Part shown: positions 24,289-32,671 of the stretch, in pieces
How the letters are laid out: the number at the start of each line of letters is the position of its first letter
Position numbering within the stretch: the stretch's first letter is position 1
Origin: JBAYZQ01 sp041672385
GTDB lineage: Bacteria > Spirochaetota > Spirochaetia > Sphaerochaetales > Sphaerochaetaceae
NCBI GenBank assembly: GCA_041672385.1
Contig: JBAYZQ010000006.1
Span: 1 to 34,624, forward strand
DNA length: 34,624 nt
Reading direction: 5' to 3'
The notes under the pieces: generated by a model
Told to the model about the DNA's origin: nothing
The model's input: only the letters and a program-made list of their open reading frames with translations
Databases searched by the model: none
Translations under genes and position numbers: made by a program

Positions 24289-25281
24289 CTAATTTTCTCC
24301 TGGTTTTCTTCCGTTTACCATGTAAAGACAGTCTAATAATACTAAAGCAGTCATAGACTCAAGTACCGGAAGGATTCGATAACAAATACAAGGATCATGT
24401 CTTCCGGAAAGGCTTAAAGATTTTGTGGATTTCATATCTTTAAGATCGGTAAACTGTTGGGCAACTGAAACTGAAGGGGTAGGTTTTACTGCAACTTCAA
24501 AATGAAGCTTTTCACCATCGCTTAATCCCCCTGAAATACCTCCAGAGTGTCCAATTTTGTTGTTTTCACTTCCTAAAAGATTTTCACTAGAAAATCCAGA
24601 GCCAAATTCAATTCCTTTTACTGCTCCTATTGACATAATTGCATGGGAAATTAAAGCATCTAATTTGTCAAAAACAGGTTCTCCCAAACCAATGGGAATA
24701 TTTTCTGCTTCAACTTGAATTCGACCTCCAAGGCTTTCACCCTGATTTTTATAGGTTTGAATTAACTGTTCATATTCTTTCTCTGAAAGGTTTTTCTTTC
24801 CCTTTATACTAACAATCTTTGATGAGATTGTAATATTTTGACTTAACAATATTTGCATAGCTATAGCACCTGAAGCAACTCTACAAACAGTCTCTCTTCC
24901 ACTTGAACGACCACCTCCACGGTAATCTCTATTTTGATAGCGAACTTGGTAAGCTAAATCTGCATGTCCAGGGCGAGCATAATTTTTTATTTTCTCATAG
25001 TCTTGGCTTTGTTGATCAGTATTATTAAAAATAATTGTCAAGGGAGTTCCTGTCGTTTTCCCATTGAAAAATCCACTTACAATGTTAAAACTATCACTTT
25101 CTTTTCGGCTAGTAGTATTTATCGAATATCCTGGACGTCGCCGATCTAATTGTTGTTGGATAAAAGCGGTGTCAAGGGGGAAATTACTTTGAAGTCCATC
25201 TAAAACAACTCCAAGCATAGCTCCATGGGATTCTCCAAAAGTTGTAATTTTTAAAATGTTCCCAAAAGTGTTAAAACTCAT
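24289..25281 (-). CDS. aroC: Chorismate synthase
   Basis: Last step of the shikimate pathway: anti-1,4-elimination of phosphate from EPSP to give chorismate, needing reduced FMN. The 330-aa product has TTFGESHG, LDRRRPGY, ARPGHADLAYQVRY, GGGRSSGRETVCRVASGAIA, IGHSGGISGGLSDG and SGRHDPCICYR, all in order. It is at the short end of the family's 330-390 range but complete at both ends. It lies 17 nt after the shikimate-kinase-like gene and 4 nt before xpb. The EPSP synthase gene (aroA) is not in the window. Confidence 0.96.
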   Translation of the reverse strand: MSFNTFGNILKITTFGESHGAMLGVVLDGLQSNFPLDTAFIQQQLDRRRPGYSINTTSRKESDSFNIVSGFFNGKTTGTPLTIIFNNTDQQSQDYEKIKNYARPGHADLAYQVRYQNRDYRGGGRSSGRETVCRVASGAIAMQILLSQNITISSKIVSIKGKKNLSEKEYEQLIQTYKNQGESLGGRIQVEAENIPIGLGEPVFDKLDALISHAIMSIGAVKGIEFGSGFSSENLLGSENNKIGHSGGISGGLSDGEKLHFEVAVKPTPSVSVAQQFTDLKDMKSTKSLSLSGRHDPCICYRILPVLESMTALVLLDCLYMVNGRKPGEN

Positions 25282-25298
25282 TCTACCTCCACATATAT

Positions 25299-25853
25299 TT
25301 AACAGTTAATTTCGTCTAAAAAATCAATTATTTGATCCTTATTCATATAATCTTCTAATTGTAGCATATATTGGCAAAAATCTGAATACAGTTTCTCCCT
25401 TTTGTTAAATAATATATGAAAACTCTCTTTTATATTGTCTTCTTCCAAAAAAGGAGGGATACCTGTTTTCATTATTCTTGATAAAAGAATAGATTCTGGA
25501 ACTTTAATAAAAACAGTTTTTAAAATTAAATTTGGAAATTTGTTCGTTTTTAGTAAATTTAGAGAATCTTGATCATCACATATTCCCCCGCCAGTTGCAA
25601 TTACAGCCTTTCTTTGATTTGAACTTTTATTAAGTTGTTTTAGGATATTTTTTAAAGTCTCATATTCACTTTTCATGAAATATTGCTTTCCAAGAACCTC
25701 ATAACCTTTGCGAAGGCTTGCATAATCAGCATAGAAAGTCTTTTTCATCTCAATGTCTAAATCAAAAACAATATAGTTCTTCTTTTCTCCAAGTAGTTTG
25801 GCGAGAGTTGTTTTACCTGAATGCTTTATACCAAGAATTATTATAACGTCCAT
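25299..25853 (-). CDS. aroK: Shikimate kinase-like protein
   Basis: Probably phosphorylates shikimate at O3 with ATP. The 184-aa product has a P-loop GIKHSGKT (8-15), DLDIEMKK (the DxD Asp pair, 31-33), ATGGGICDD with GGG at 88-90, and a C-terminal NKREKLY with Arg152. Start ATG 25853 lies 1 nt after the stop of the upstream membrane protein gene; longer starts would overlap that gene. Two arginines that bind shikimate in known enzymes appear replaced: the FRxxE position reads FMKSE (Met60) and the lid RPLL reads PPFL. The gene is directly upstream of aroC, which supports the call. It could be a divergent kinase with another substrate. Confidence 0.75.
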   Translation of the reverse strand: MDVIIILGIKHSGKTTLAKLLGEKKNYIVFDLDIEMKKTFYADYASLRKGYEVLGKQYFMKSEYETLKNILKQLNKSSNQRKAVIATGGGICDDQDSLNLLKTNKFPNLILKTVFIKVPESILLSRIMKTGIPPFLEEDNIKESFHILFNKREKLYSDFCQYMLQLEDYMNKDQIIDFLDEINC

Positions 25854-25854
25854 T

Positions 25855-26229
25855 TTAATATTCTTTATAATTAGGTTCTCTACGATTTTTTGCATTTAAA
25901 TAAGCAGCCTCGTTTCTATTAATTGAAGCGCTATAAAGTTTTGAGCCAAAATTTCTAACAGCATATCTAAAAGAAATAAGTACGAAAAACCAAAGAATTA
26001 ATACTAACAATAATATATAAGAATAGGTTGGTGTAATATTTTCGATTTGCAAAGTAGAAGAACTAACTTTGCTTATAAGAATTATGGCAGACAGTAAAGA
26101 AAAAACAAGGGATAAAAGAAGAGGTAATATCCAAAGCCACCCTTTTCTTGAAAAAAGATATCTTGTACAGATAACTAAAGCAATAAAAGAAAAAAGTAAA
26201 TTTACAAAAGGTATTACAAAATTAGGCAT
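25855..26229 (-). CDS. Small membrane protein, three segments, function unknown
   Basis: I do not recognise this 124-aa protein. It has hydrophobic segments at about residues 5-25, 31-53 and 68-89, followed by a basic, Asn- and Tyr-containing cytoplasmic-looking tail ending in NYKEY. GGGGAG precedes ATG 26229. It is the first gene of the operon (membrane protein-aroK-aroC-xpb-partner), and its stop is 1 nt from the aroK start, so it is translationally coupled to it. The 69-bp gap to the divergent dgt gene must hold promoters for both, but none stands out. No signal peptide cleavage site or lipobox is seen. Confidence 0.7.
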   Translation of the reverse strand: MPNFVIPFVNLLFSFIALVICTRYLFSRKGWLWILPLLLSLVFSLLSAIILISKVSSSTLQIENITPTYSYILLLVLILWFFVLISFRYAVRNFGSKLYSASINRNEAAYLNAKNRREPNYKEY

Positions 26230-26298
26230 CTTTACTCCCCGAAAACTTGTATTTCATGCTATCATAAATCTACTGGAATTGGAAGAGGAGTAGTCAAA

Positions 26299-27450
26299 GT
26301 GAATAGTAATTTTGTAAATGAAATAGCTCAAGAAAAATTGAAATCTAGACAAATTCATCGTAAGGAAGATGTTAGAGGAGCTTATTATCGGGATACTACC
26401 GCTGTGTTGCATTGTTCAGCATTTAGACGGCTTAAACATAAGACACAGGTTTTCTTTGCTCCTAGCAATGATCATATTTGTACACGAATTGAACATTCTC
26501 TTCATGTATCAAGTATTGCTCAAACTATTTGTCATGGACTTAATCTTGACGTAGAACTTGCTGAAGCCATCGGGCTTAGTCATGATTTGGGCCATACCCC
26601 ATTTGGACATCTTGGCGAAAAAATTATAAGTGACATGATGGAGGAAAAAGGATTGGGAAAATTTGAACATGAAATTAACAGCCTTCGTATTGTTGATTTT
26701 ATTTCAAAGCTTAATCTAACGTATGCTGTAAGAGATGGAATTGTTTGTCATTGTGGTGAAAAACTTTCACAAAGTATTAAACCTACCAATCAAATTAAAG
26801 ATCTTGGTAAGATTAAAACAAAGTCAAATCTTATTCCTTCAACTTGGGAGGGATGTGTTGTTAGGTTTTCAGACCAAGTTGCTTATCTCGGGCGTGATTG
26901 GGAAGATGCAGTTCGATTAAATATCATTGAACCAAATTCAATTCCCAAACAAATTTCTGAAGTTTTAGGAAGTAATAATGCTGAAATAATTAATACACTT
27001 GTTACTGATATTATTGATAATTCAGATGGCATAAAAGGTATTTCTTTCAGTAATGAAGTTTATGAGGCATTAAAGGAGATGATGAGCTTTAATTATAAAG
27101 AGATTTATAAAAGTGAAATATTGGCCGGTTATTCAAGATATTTTGAGCGTTTAATACATCTGGTATATGATTATTTAGATGATTTACTGACAACTTATGG
27201 AATGAATAGAGGAGGGTATCTTAAGGAAAAAAACATGTTAGCTACAGCTTTTTACAATAATCTTGCACAAAAAAGGGAAGATTATATTGAACATGATGGT
27301 TCTTTAGATAAACTTGTTTTTGATTACATTGCCGGCATGAGTGATAATTTCTGTTTGGATTGTGTCAATGAGATTTTAATACCTAATCACATAAATGATT
27401 CCATTGAACTATCTTTAACGGGAAAATGGTTTGATGCCCCAAAAAAATAG
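26299..27450 (+). CDS. dgt: dGTP triphosphohydrolase-like HD-domain protein
   Basis: Hydrolyses dNTPs to deoxynucleoside and tripolyphosphate, lowering the dNTP pool. The 383-aa product has the HD metal-site residues in order: RIEHSLHV (His66), GLSHDLGHTPFGH (His95, Asp96) and RFSDQVAYLGRDW (Asp192). The N-terminal RGAYYRDTTAVLHCSAFRRLKHKTQV motif is characteristic of the dNTPase family. Start is GTG 26299 with GAGGAG 8 nt upstream. It converges directly on nrdR (no base between the stop codons), so two genes that control dNTP levels lie tail-to-tail. Confidence 0.92.
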   Translation: MNSNFVNEIAQEKLKSRQIHRKEDVRGAYYRDTTAVLHCSAFRRLKHKTQVFFAPSNDHICTRIEHSLHVSSIAQTICHGLNLDVELAEAIGLSHDLGHTPFGHLGEKIISDMMEEKGLGKFEHEINSLRIVDFISKLNLTYAVRDGIVCHCGEKLSQSIKPTNQIKDLGKIKTKSNLIPSTWEGCVVRFSDQVAYLGRDWEDAVRLNIIEPNSIPKQISEVLGSNNAEIINTLVTDIIDNSDGIKGISFSNEVYEALKEMMSFNYKEIYKSEILAGYSRYFERLIHLVYDYLDDLLTTYGMNRGGYLKEKNMLATAFYNNLAQKREDYIEHDGSLDKLVFDYIAGMSDNFCLDCVNEILIPNHINDSIELSLTGKWFDAPKK

Positions 27451-27915
27451 TTAATCTACTTCTTTCGCCAAACGTTCGATTTCCTGTGTAAATTGAGCTA
27501 CATCATCATAAGCTCGATAAACAGAGGCAAAACGAACGTAGGCGACTTTATCAACTTTGTAAATTTCTTTTAAAGCTTGTTCCCCAATTGCAGTACTGGT
27601 AATAATTCTTTCTGGGCCTGCTTTTTTACGAATAGCACGTTCAATATTATTAACAAGTATTTCTATGGTTTTAGGTTCAATTCTACGTTTGTCAGTACAA
27701 ATCTTAATACCTCTTTCGAGTTTTTTAAGATCAAAAGGTTCATACTGGTTATTTTTCTTATGAACTGTTAAAGGCTTTTCTTCAACTTTTTCATAGCTTG
27801 TAAAGCGAAATCCGCAATCTAGACACTCCCGCCTTCGTCTTATAGAAGTATTATCAGAGGATGCCCTAGAATCCAAAACTCTATCATTAGTTCCCCCGCA
27901 ATTTGGACATTTCAT
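27451..27915 (-). CDS. nrdR: Transcriptional repressor NrdR
   Basis: Zinc-ribbon/ATP-cone repressor that senses ATP/dATP and represses ribonucleotide reductase operons. The 154-aa product has the ribbon CPNCGGTNDRVLDSR ... ECLDCGFRFTSYE (four Cys in two CxxC pairs), then the ATP-cone with VHKKNNQYEPFDLKKLERGI and YVRFASVYRAY. AAGGAG precedes ATG 27915. Upstream is an AT-only 16-bp palindrome overlapping a TATAAT. The gene is convergent with dgt. Confidence 0.96.
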   Translation of the reverse strand: MKCPNCGGTNDRVLDSRASSDNTSIRRRRECLDCGFRFTSYEKVEEKPLTVHKKNNQYEPFDLKKLERGIKICTDKRRIEPKTIEILVNNIERAIRKKAGPERIITSTAIGEQALKEIYKVDKVAYVRFASVYRAYDDVAQFTQEIERLAKEVD

Positions 27916-27929
27916 AGATTCTCCTTTTT

Positions 27930-27945
27930 TTTATTATATAATAAA
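27930..27945. promoter_or_regulatory. AT-only palindrome and -10-like box upstream of nrdR
   Basis: TTTATTATATAATAAA is a perfect 16-bp palindrome. On the minus strand it contains TATAAT (27938-27933), about 18 nt before the nrdR ATG, with no clear -35. Whether it is just AT-rich promoter DNA or an operator is open. It lacks the ACAC/GTGT ends of a classical NrdR box. Confidence 0.35.
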
Positions 27946-28019
27946 TTATTAAAAAAATAAACATTAAGAATAAAAGATAAAAAATTATTAATCTACTTTC
28001 TAAATAAAACATTTTAGTA

Positions 28020-28048
28020 TTGAATAGTTACAATACTGTTGCTATAAT
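28020..28048 (+). promoter_or_regulatory. Promoter of the ACT-domain gene
   Basis: TTGAAT (28020-28025), a 17-nt spacer, then a consensus TATAAT (28043-28048), 19 nt before the preferred ATG at 28068. The TTG that would open the longest reading frame is itself the -35 hexamer. Confidence 0.7.
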
Positions 28049-28067
28049 AACACAAAGTGAGGAATAT

Positions 28068-28730
28068 ATGAAAGGTTCTATAAGTGATCAAGTGAAAATA
28101 ATTGTGGATAAATCACCTGTAATTAAGGAGATGTTGGTTAAGAATCTATTAAATTGTTCAAATTATGCCAAAATAATAATTAAAAACATAAAGGGAGATT
28201 CAGAAATAACTGAGAGTTCAGTAATAATGGCTTTAAGACGTTATGCTCTAGAAATTAAAAAAACAAAGAATAATGAGGAATTTAAGAATTTAAAATATCA
28301 AATTACAATACATACCGGAATTATAGATATAAATCTTTATAAAAATGAAGAAGTTTTTAAAAAGTTAGTTGCTTTGTTCCCTTCCTTATCGACAAAGAGA
28401 GGAAATTTTATTAATCTCGTCGTTGGTACAAATGAATTTAGTGTAATTTTTAGCGAAAACTATAAAGATGATGTTTTAAAAATTGTCAGTGATAGTCATG
28501 TTATTCATTTTGGAGAGGATTTAGTTGCATTTACTTTGGTTTTTACCGGAAAATTTATGCAGACTCCTGGAATTATATATGAAATTGCCCGTCGGATGGC
28601 TTGGGATGGAATTAACGTATATGAAATTGTTTCCACTCTTAACGAGCTAACATTTGTAGTTGGTAAAAATGATTCTCTAGTTACCTATGAAGTGATTCAG
28701 AGTTTTAATTTTCAGGAAGAAAACTATTAG
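28068..28730 (+). CDS. wHTH-ACT domain protein, putative amino-acid-responsive regulator
   Basis: A 220-aa protein without a recognised enzyme domain. The N-terminal 65 residues look like a winged-helix or related DNA-binding fold: SPVIKEMLVKNLLNCSNYAK followed by SSVIMALRRYALEI. The C-terminal half contains an ACT-like ligand-binding fold of the aspartokinase type (GKFMQTPGIIYEIARRMAWD, INVYEIVSTLNELTFVVGK), probably preceded by a second degenerate one. Similar architecture occurs in archaeal proteins of unknown function. Start ATG 28068 has GAGGA 5 nt upstream and a near-consensus promoter; the longer TTG start at 28020 is rejected because it falls in that promoter. A Vut_1 transporter gene follows within 12 nt. 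Confidence 0.6.
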   Translation: MKGSISDQVKIIVDKSPVIKEMLVKNLLNCSNYAKIIIKNIKGDSEITESSVIMALRRYALEIKKTKNNEEFKNLKYQITIHTGIIDINLYKNEEVFKKLVALFPSLSTKRGNFINLVVGTNEFSVIFSENYKDDVLKIVSDSHVIHFGEDLVAFTLVFTGKFMQTPGIIYEIARRMAWDGINVYEIVSTLNELTFVVGKNDSLVTYEVIQSFNFQEENY

Positions 28731-28742
28731 ATTGAGGTGTTT

Positions 28743-29432
28743 ATGAATGAATTATTATGGATTCTTATGCTGGTTCTTAATTTCGGTGCAATAATGTTTG
28801 CTTTTCGAAAATGGGGAAAGGTAGGATTAATGGTTTGGGTTCCTATTTCGGTAATAATTGCAAATATCCAAGTTACCAAAACGATTGAACTTTTTGGAAT
28901 GGAAGCCACCCTAGGTAATATTGTTTATGCAACTAGTTTTCTTGCAACTGATATTTTAAGTGAGTTTTATTCTGATAAAGAAGCCAAGAAAAGCATTAAG
29001 TTTGGTTTCTTTTCTTTAATAATTATGACTGTAATGATGCAAATGGCACTGTTCTTTAAACCTGCGCCTAGTGATATGGTTCAATCCAGTTTGAGGACTG
29101 TTTTTTCACTTATGCCTAGGATTGTAGCTGGGAGTTTGTTAGCATTCTTTTTAAGCAGTTATCATGATATTTGGGCTTATAGACATTGGAAAAATCTTAA
29201 TAAGCCTCTTTTTTTGAGGAATAATCTAAGTACTTTAGTAAGCCAACTAATTGATACAACAGTATTCTCCTTGATTGCTTTTTATGGAGTTTTCACGGGA
29301 AAGGTGCTACTAGAAATTATGTTTTCAACCCTTGTGTTTAAGTGGATTGTCGCAATTTGTGATACTCCAATGATTTATCTTGCAAGAAAATGGGTAAGTG
29401 ATGGTAAAATTAAGGAGATAAGTATCAATTAA
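28743..29432 (+). CDS. Vut_1/YhhQ-family transporter (queuosine precursor type)
   Basis: A 229-aa integral membrane protein with about six hydrophobic segments. The family signature of the YhhQ/VUT group is plain: NIVYATSFLATDILSEFYSDKEAKKSIKFGF. Members import queuosine precursors (preQ0, preQ1 or queuine); that a bacterium with this gene salvages such a precursor is inference. Start ATG 28743 is preferred because GAGGTG lies 4 nt upstream; a GTG at 28737 would add two residues. It begins 12 nt after the ACT-domain gene, and its stop overlaps the mfd start (TAATG). No tRNA-guanine transglycosylase gene is in the window to confirm the substrate. Confidence 0.85.
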   Translation: MNELLWILMLVLNFGAIMFAFRKWGKVGLMVWVPISVIIANIQVTKTIELFGMEATLGNIVYATSFLATDILSEFYSDKEAKKSIKFGFFSLIIMTVMMQMALFFKPAPSDMVQSSLRTVFSLMPRIVAGSLLAFFLSSYHDIWAYRHWKNLNKPLFLRNNLSTLVSQLIDTTVFSLIAFYGVFTGKVLLEIMFSTLVFKWIVAICDTPMIYLARKWVSDGKIKEISIN

Positions 29433-32400
29433 TGAAAAAGTTACTTAATTATTTGACTTCATCAAGTTTATACAAAGACTTTTTAAAAAACCCAAGAAGT
29501 AACTTTAGGGCTATGAAACTTGAAAATTTAAGCTTATGTGGAATGTTAAAACTGTTTTATTTATCTAAGAAAATTGATGGTTTGATTTTTGCAATTTGTC
29601 CAACTGAAGAATCAGCTAAGTCCCTTTATAATGATTCCAAAATTTTTTTTGATGAAAATGTTACAATATTTCTTCCAACAAGCGGGAGGGTTTTATATTC
29701 AGATCAAAATGGAAATTCTAATGAATTCGAAAGAATTGAAGCACTTTCCCAAATTCTTAAAGCAGATAGTGGAGTAGTTTTTACCAGTCTAAGAGCTTTT
29801 ATTACAAAGCTTCCAGCTCCTGATTCAGTCAAAACTCTAACTCTTACTCTTAGGGTTGGAGATGATTTTGATAGTACTCGAATTAGTAATAGACTTGTTT
29901 TAGGTAAATATTATAGAACTAATTATACTTCAATGGAAAAGGATTTTTCGGTTAAAGGTGAAGTTTTAGATATCTTTCCCCCTTCAAGTAAATATCCCGT
30001 AAGAGTTTATAGTGCTTGGGATCAAATTGAGAAAATTGTTTATTATGATGGGTTGACTCAGAAAACCATTAAAACCCTTGGTCATATTGATATTCCTCTT
30101 GCTTTATCTAAAGAAGAGGAAAACGCTGATAGCTTTATTGATAGTTATTTAACAGGCAAAGAGTTTTTCTGTTTTGATGGAGATGTAAGATTAAAAAATA
30201 GTTTTAAGGCTTTAAATAATGAAGCTAAAGCTCTATACCGAAAAAACTGGACAAGTGATCGTCAAATAGAAAGACCTTCAGAAGTATTGATGGATTTTAA
30301 TAAATTTTTTGAAGAATCAGACAAAAGTTTAAAAATCCTAGATTTAGATGATAAGAAAGGTGCTATTTATAGTTTTGATGTTGATGGTCCAAGGTCATAT
30401 TTTGGGAATTTTACTCTTTTTAAAGCCGATTTAGAAGGTTTATTTAATAATGGTTGGGATGTTAGTATTTTTTCTTCAAGTAAAGTTCAAGGAGATAGAA
30501 TAAAGCAACTTTTACTAGATTTTGACAAAATACGCTATTTTGTAGGTACAGTTTCTGAAGGTTTCAGTTTGAGCAGAGACCGTTTTCTTGTATTGAATGA
30601 TAATGAAATTTTTGGAAGAAGAAAACAACTTATTAAAACCTTAAGTAATGTTGTTTCTTCTCCTTTGGACAGTTTTGTAGATTTGAATGAAGGTGATTTC
30701 GTTGTACATATAAACTATGGTATTGGAAAATTTGTTAAAATCGATCGATTACGACAAAGAGATTATATTAAAATCCAATATGCTGATGATGAGACACTTT
30801 ATGTTCCAATAGAACAGGCAAATTTAGTTCAGCGTTATATTGGAAGTGCTGGAAATGCCCCAAGGCTAGATAGGCTTGGAAGTAAAGGTTGGGAAAAGAA
30901 AAAAGCCAAGGCAAAGCACAATGCTGAAAATTTAGCAAAAAGTCTCATAGAGCTTTATGCAAGAAGAAAAAATAGCATAGGTTTTACTTATTTACCTGAT
31001 AATGATTGGCAATTGAGTTTTGAGGCTCTTTTTCCTTATGAAGAAACTGAAGACCAACTTAGATGTATTGATGAAATAAAGATGGATATGGAAAGTTCAA
31101 AAGTCATGGACCGCCTTGTTTGTGGAGATGTTGGATTTGGAAAAACTGAGGTTGCCTTTAGAGCTGCCTTTAAGGCTGTTATGGGAGGAAAACAAGTAGC
31201 ATTCTTAGCTCCTACAACAATTTTGAGTGAACAGCATTATAACAACTTTTTAAATCGAATTGAACGATTTCCCATAAAAGCCGCTTGTCTTTCGCGACTT
31301 GTATCTAAGAAGGATCAAAAAGAAATTTTATCAGATCTTAAAAAAGGAAAAATTGATGTTCTTTTTGGAACTCATAGAATAATTCAAAAAGATATTTGTT
31401 TTAATAACTTAGGTCTTTTGGTTGTTGATGAGGAACAACGGTTTGGGGTCAAAGATAAAGAAAGAATTAAGTCTTTGAAAGCAAATATTGATTGCCTAAG
31501 TCTTAGTGCAACTCCTATCCCAAGAACACTTTATATGTCTTTGTTAAAAATAAGAGATATGAGTATTCTTTCAAGTGCTCCTGTTGCTCGACAGGCTATC
31601 CAAACTGAAATTGAAGAATTTAATATGGATACAATAGTAAATGCAATAAGAAAAGAAACAGATAGAGGAGGCCAAGTTTTTTATCTTCATAACAGAATAG
31701 AAACTTTAGAAGAGGTTGTAAGTTTGCTTTCTTCTAAATTGCCCGATCTTGTGATTGAAAGGGCTCATGGGCAAATGTCTCCAGATTATCTTGAGGATAC
31801 AATGAGACGATTTATCCATGAAGGAATTCATGTTCTTGTTGCAACAACTATTATTGAAAATGGAATTGATATTCCTAATGTAAATACTATTATTATTGAC
31901 CGCGCTGATAGATATGGGACTAGCCAACTTTATCAGCTTAGAGGAAGGGTTGGCCGATCAGATGTTCAGTCTTATGCCTATCTTTTATATCCAAAAGGTA
32001 AGGTCTTAAGTGAGATAGCTTTAAAAAGATTAAAAATAATTGGAGATAATACCAGCCTAGGTTCGGGATTTAAAGTTGCCATGAAAGATTTGGAACTGAG
32101 AGGAGCTGGGAATCTTATTGGTCGAGAACAAAGTGGACAACTATCCTCTGTTGGATTAGATATGTATATAAGATTGCTGGATGAAGCTATTAGTGATCTT
32201 CAAGCCAATGAAAAAGAAAAACCAAAGAAAGACGTATTATTTGAACTTGATTACTCAGGGTTTATTCCCGATAGTTATATTTCAGAACCTAGTAGTAAAT
32301 TCGAGATTTACAAGAAAATTGCTGGAATAACACAGTCTTATGAATTGGACAGCCTTATAAGTGAGATTGAAAATCGTTTTGGAACAATACCAGAGGAAGT

Positions 32401-32671
32401 ATTAAACTTACTTTATATCGCTGAATTAAAAATTCTTTGTAGAAAACTTGATATTTACCATCTTAAAGAAAGGCAGGGTAAGGTTATTGTTGAATTTAGT
32501 AAAATTGCAAGTCTTTCAATTGATAAGCTAATTGAATTGGTAAGAACTAGTAATGGTTCAGTTAAACTAGATCCAAATCGTCCTACATACCTTGAGATGG
32601 TTACAAATGCGATAAGTTTAAAGGATAAGTCATTGTTTATTCTTGAAAAGTTACAAAGAATTGCGCCTTAA
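29432..32671 (+). CDS. mfd: Transcription-repair coupling factor Mfd
   Basis: ATP-driven translocase that removes RNA polymerase stalled at DNA damage and recruits UvrA. The 1079-aa chain (E. coli Mfd is 1148) has an N-terminal UvrB-homology region (LPTSGRVLYS, DSTRISNRLV, FSVKGEVLDIFPPSS), an RNA polymerase-interacting domain (DFVVHINYGIGKF, YADDETLYVPIEQ), a RecG-like motor with Walker A GDVGFGKTE (about 565), DEEQRFG (about 666), SATPIPRTLYMSL and QLRGRVGRSD (about 835), and a C-terminal TRCF domain. It starts within the stop of the transporter gene (TAATG) and its end overlaps trmB by 4 bp on the other strand. Confidence 0.97.
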   Translation: MKKLLNYLTSSSLYKDFLKNPRSNFRAMKLENLSLCGMLKLFYLSKKIDGLIFAICPTEESAKSLYNDSKIFFDENVTIFLPTSGRVLYSDQNGNSNEFERIEALSQILKADSGVVFTSLRAFITKLPAPDSVKTLTLTLRVGDDFDSTRISNRLVLGKYYRTNYTSMEKDFSVKGEVLDIFPPSSKYPVRVYSAWDQIEKIVYYDGLTQKTIKTLGHIDIPLALSKEEENADSFIDSYLTGKEFFCFDGDVRLKNSFKALNNEAKALYRKNWTSDRQIERPSEVLMDFNKFFEESDKSLKILDLDDKKGAIYSFDVDGPRSYFGNFTLFKADLEGLFNNGWDVSIFSSSKVQGDRIKQLLLDFDKIRYFVGTVSEGFSLSRDRFLVLNDNEIFGRRKQLIKTLSNVVSSPLDSFVDLNEGDFVVHINYGIGKFVKIDRLRQRDYIKIQYADDETLYVPIEQANLVQRYIGSAGNAPRLDRLGSKGWEKKKAKAKHNAENLAKSLIELYARRKNSIGFTYLPDNDWQLSFEALFPYEETEDQLRCIDEIKMDMESSKVMDRLVCGDVGFGKTEVAFRAAFKAVMGGKQVAFLAPTTILSEQHYNNFLNRIERFPIKAACLSRLVSKKDQKEILSDLKKGKIDVLFGTHRIIQKDICFNNLGLLVVDEEQRFGVKDKERIKSLKANIDCLSLSATPIPRTLYMSLLKIRDMSILSSAPVARQAIQTEIEEFNMDTIVNAIRKETDRGGQVFYLHNRIETLEEVVSLLSSKLPDLVIERAHGQMSPDYLEDTMRRFIHEGIHVLVATTIIENGIDIPNVNTIIIDRADRYGTSQLYQLRGRVGRSDVQSYAYLLYPKGKVLSEIALKRLKIIGDNTSLGSGFKVAMKDLELRGAGNLIGREQSGQLSSVGLDMYIRLLDEAISDLQANEKEKPKKDVLFELDYSGFIPDSYISEPSSKFEIYKKIAGITQSYELDSLISEIENRFGTIPEEVLNLLYIAELKILCRKLDIYHLKERQGKVIVEFSKIASLSIDKLIELVRTSNGSVKLDPNRPTYLEMVTNAISLKDKSLFILEKLQRIAP

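Noticed and set aside
25854..25895. Longer start for the AroK-like protein at 25895
   Set aside because: It would overlap the upstream membrane protein gene; ATG 25853 follows that stop by 1 nt and begins at the P-loop strand.
28020..28067. TTG start for the ACT-domain gene
   Set aside because: The TTG is the -35 hexamer of a near-consensus promoter; ATG 28068 has a good ribosome binding site.
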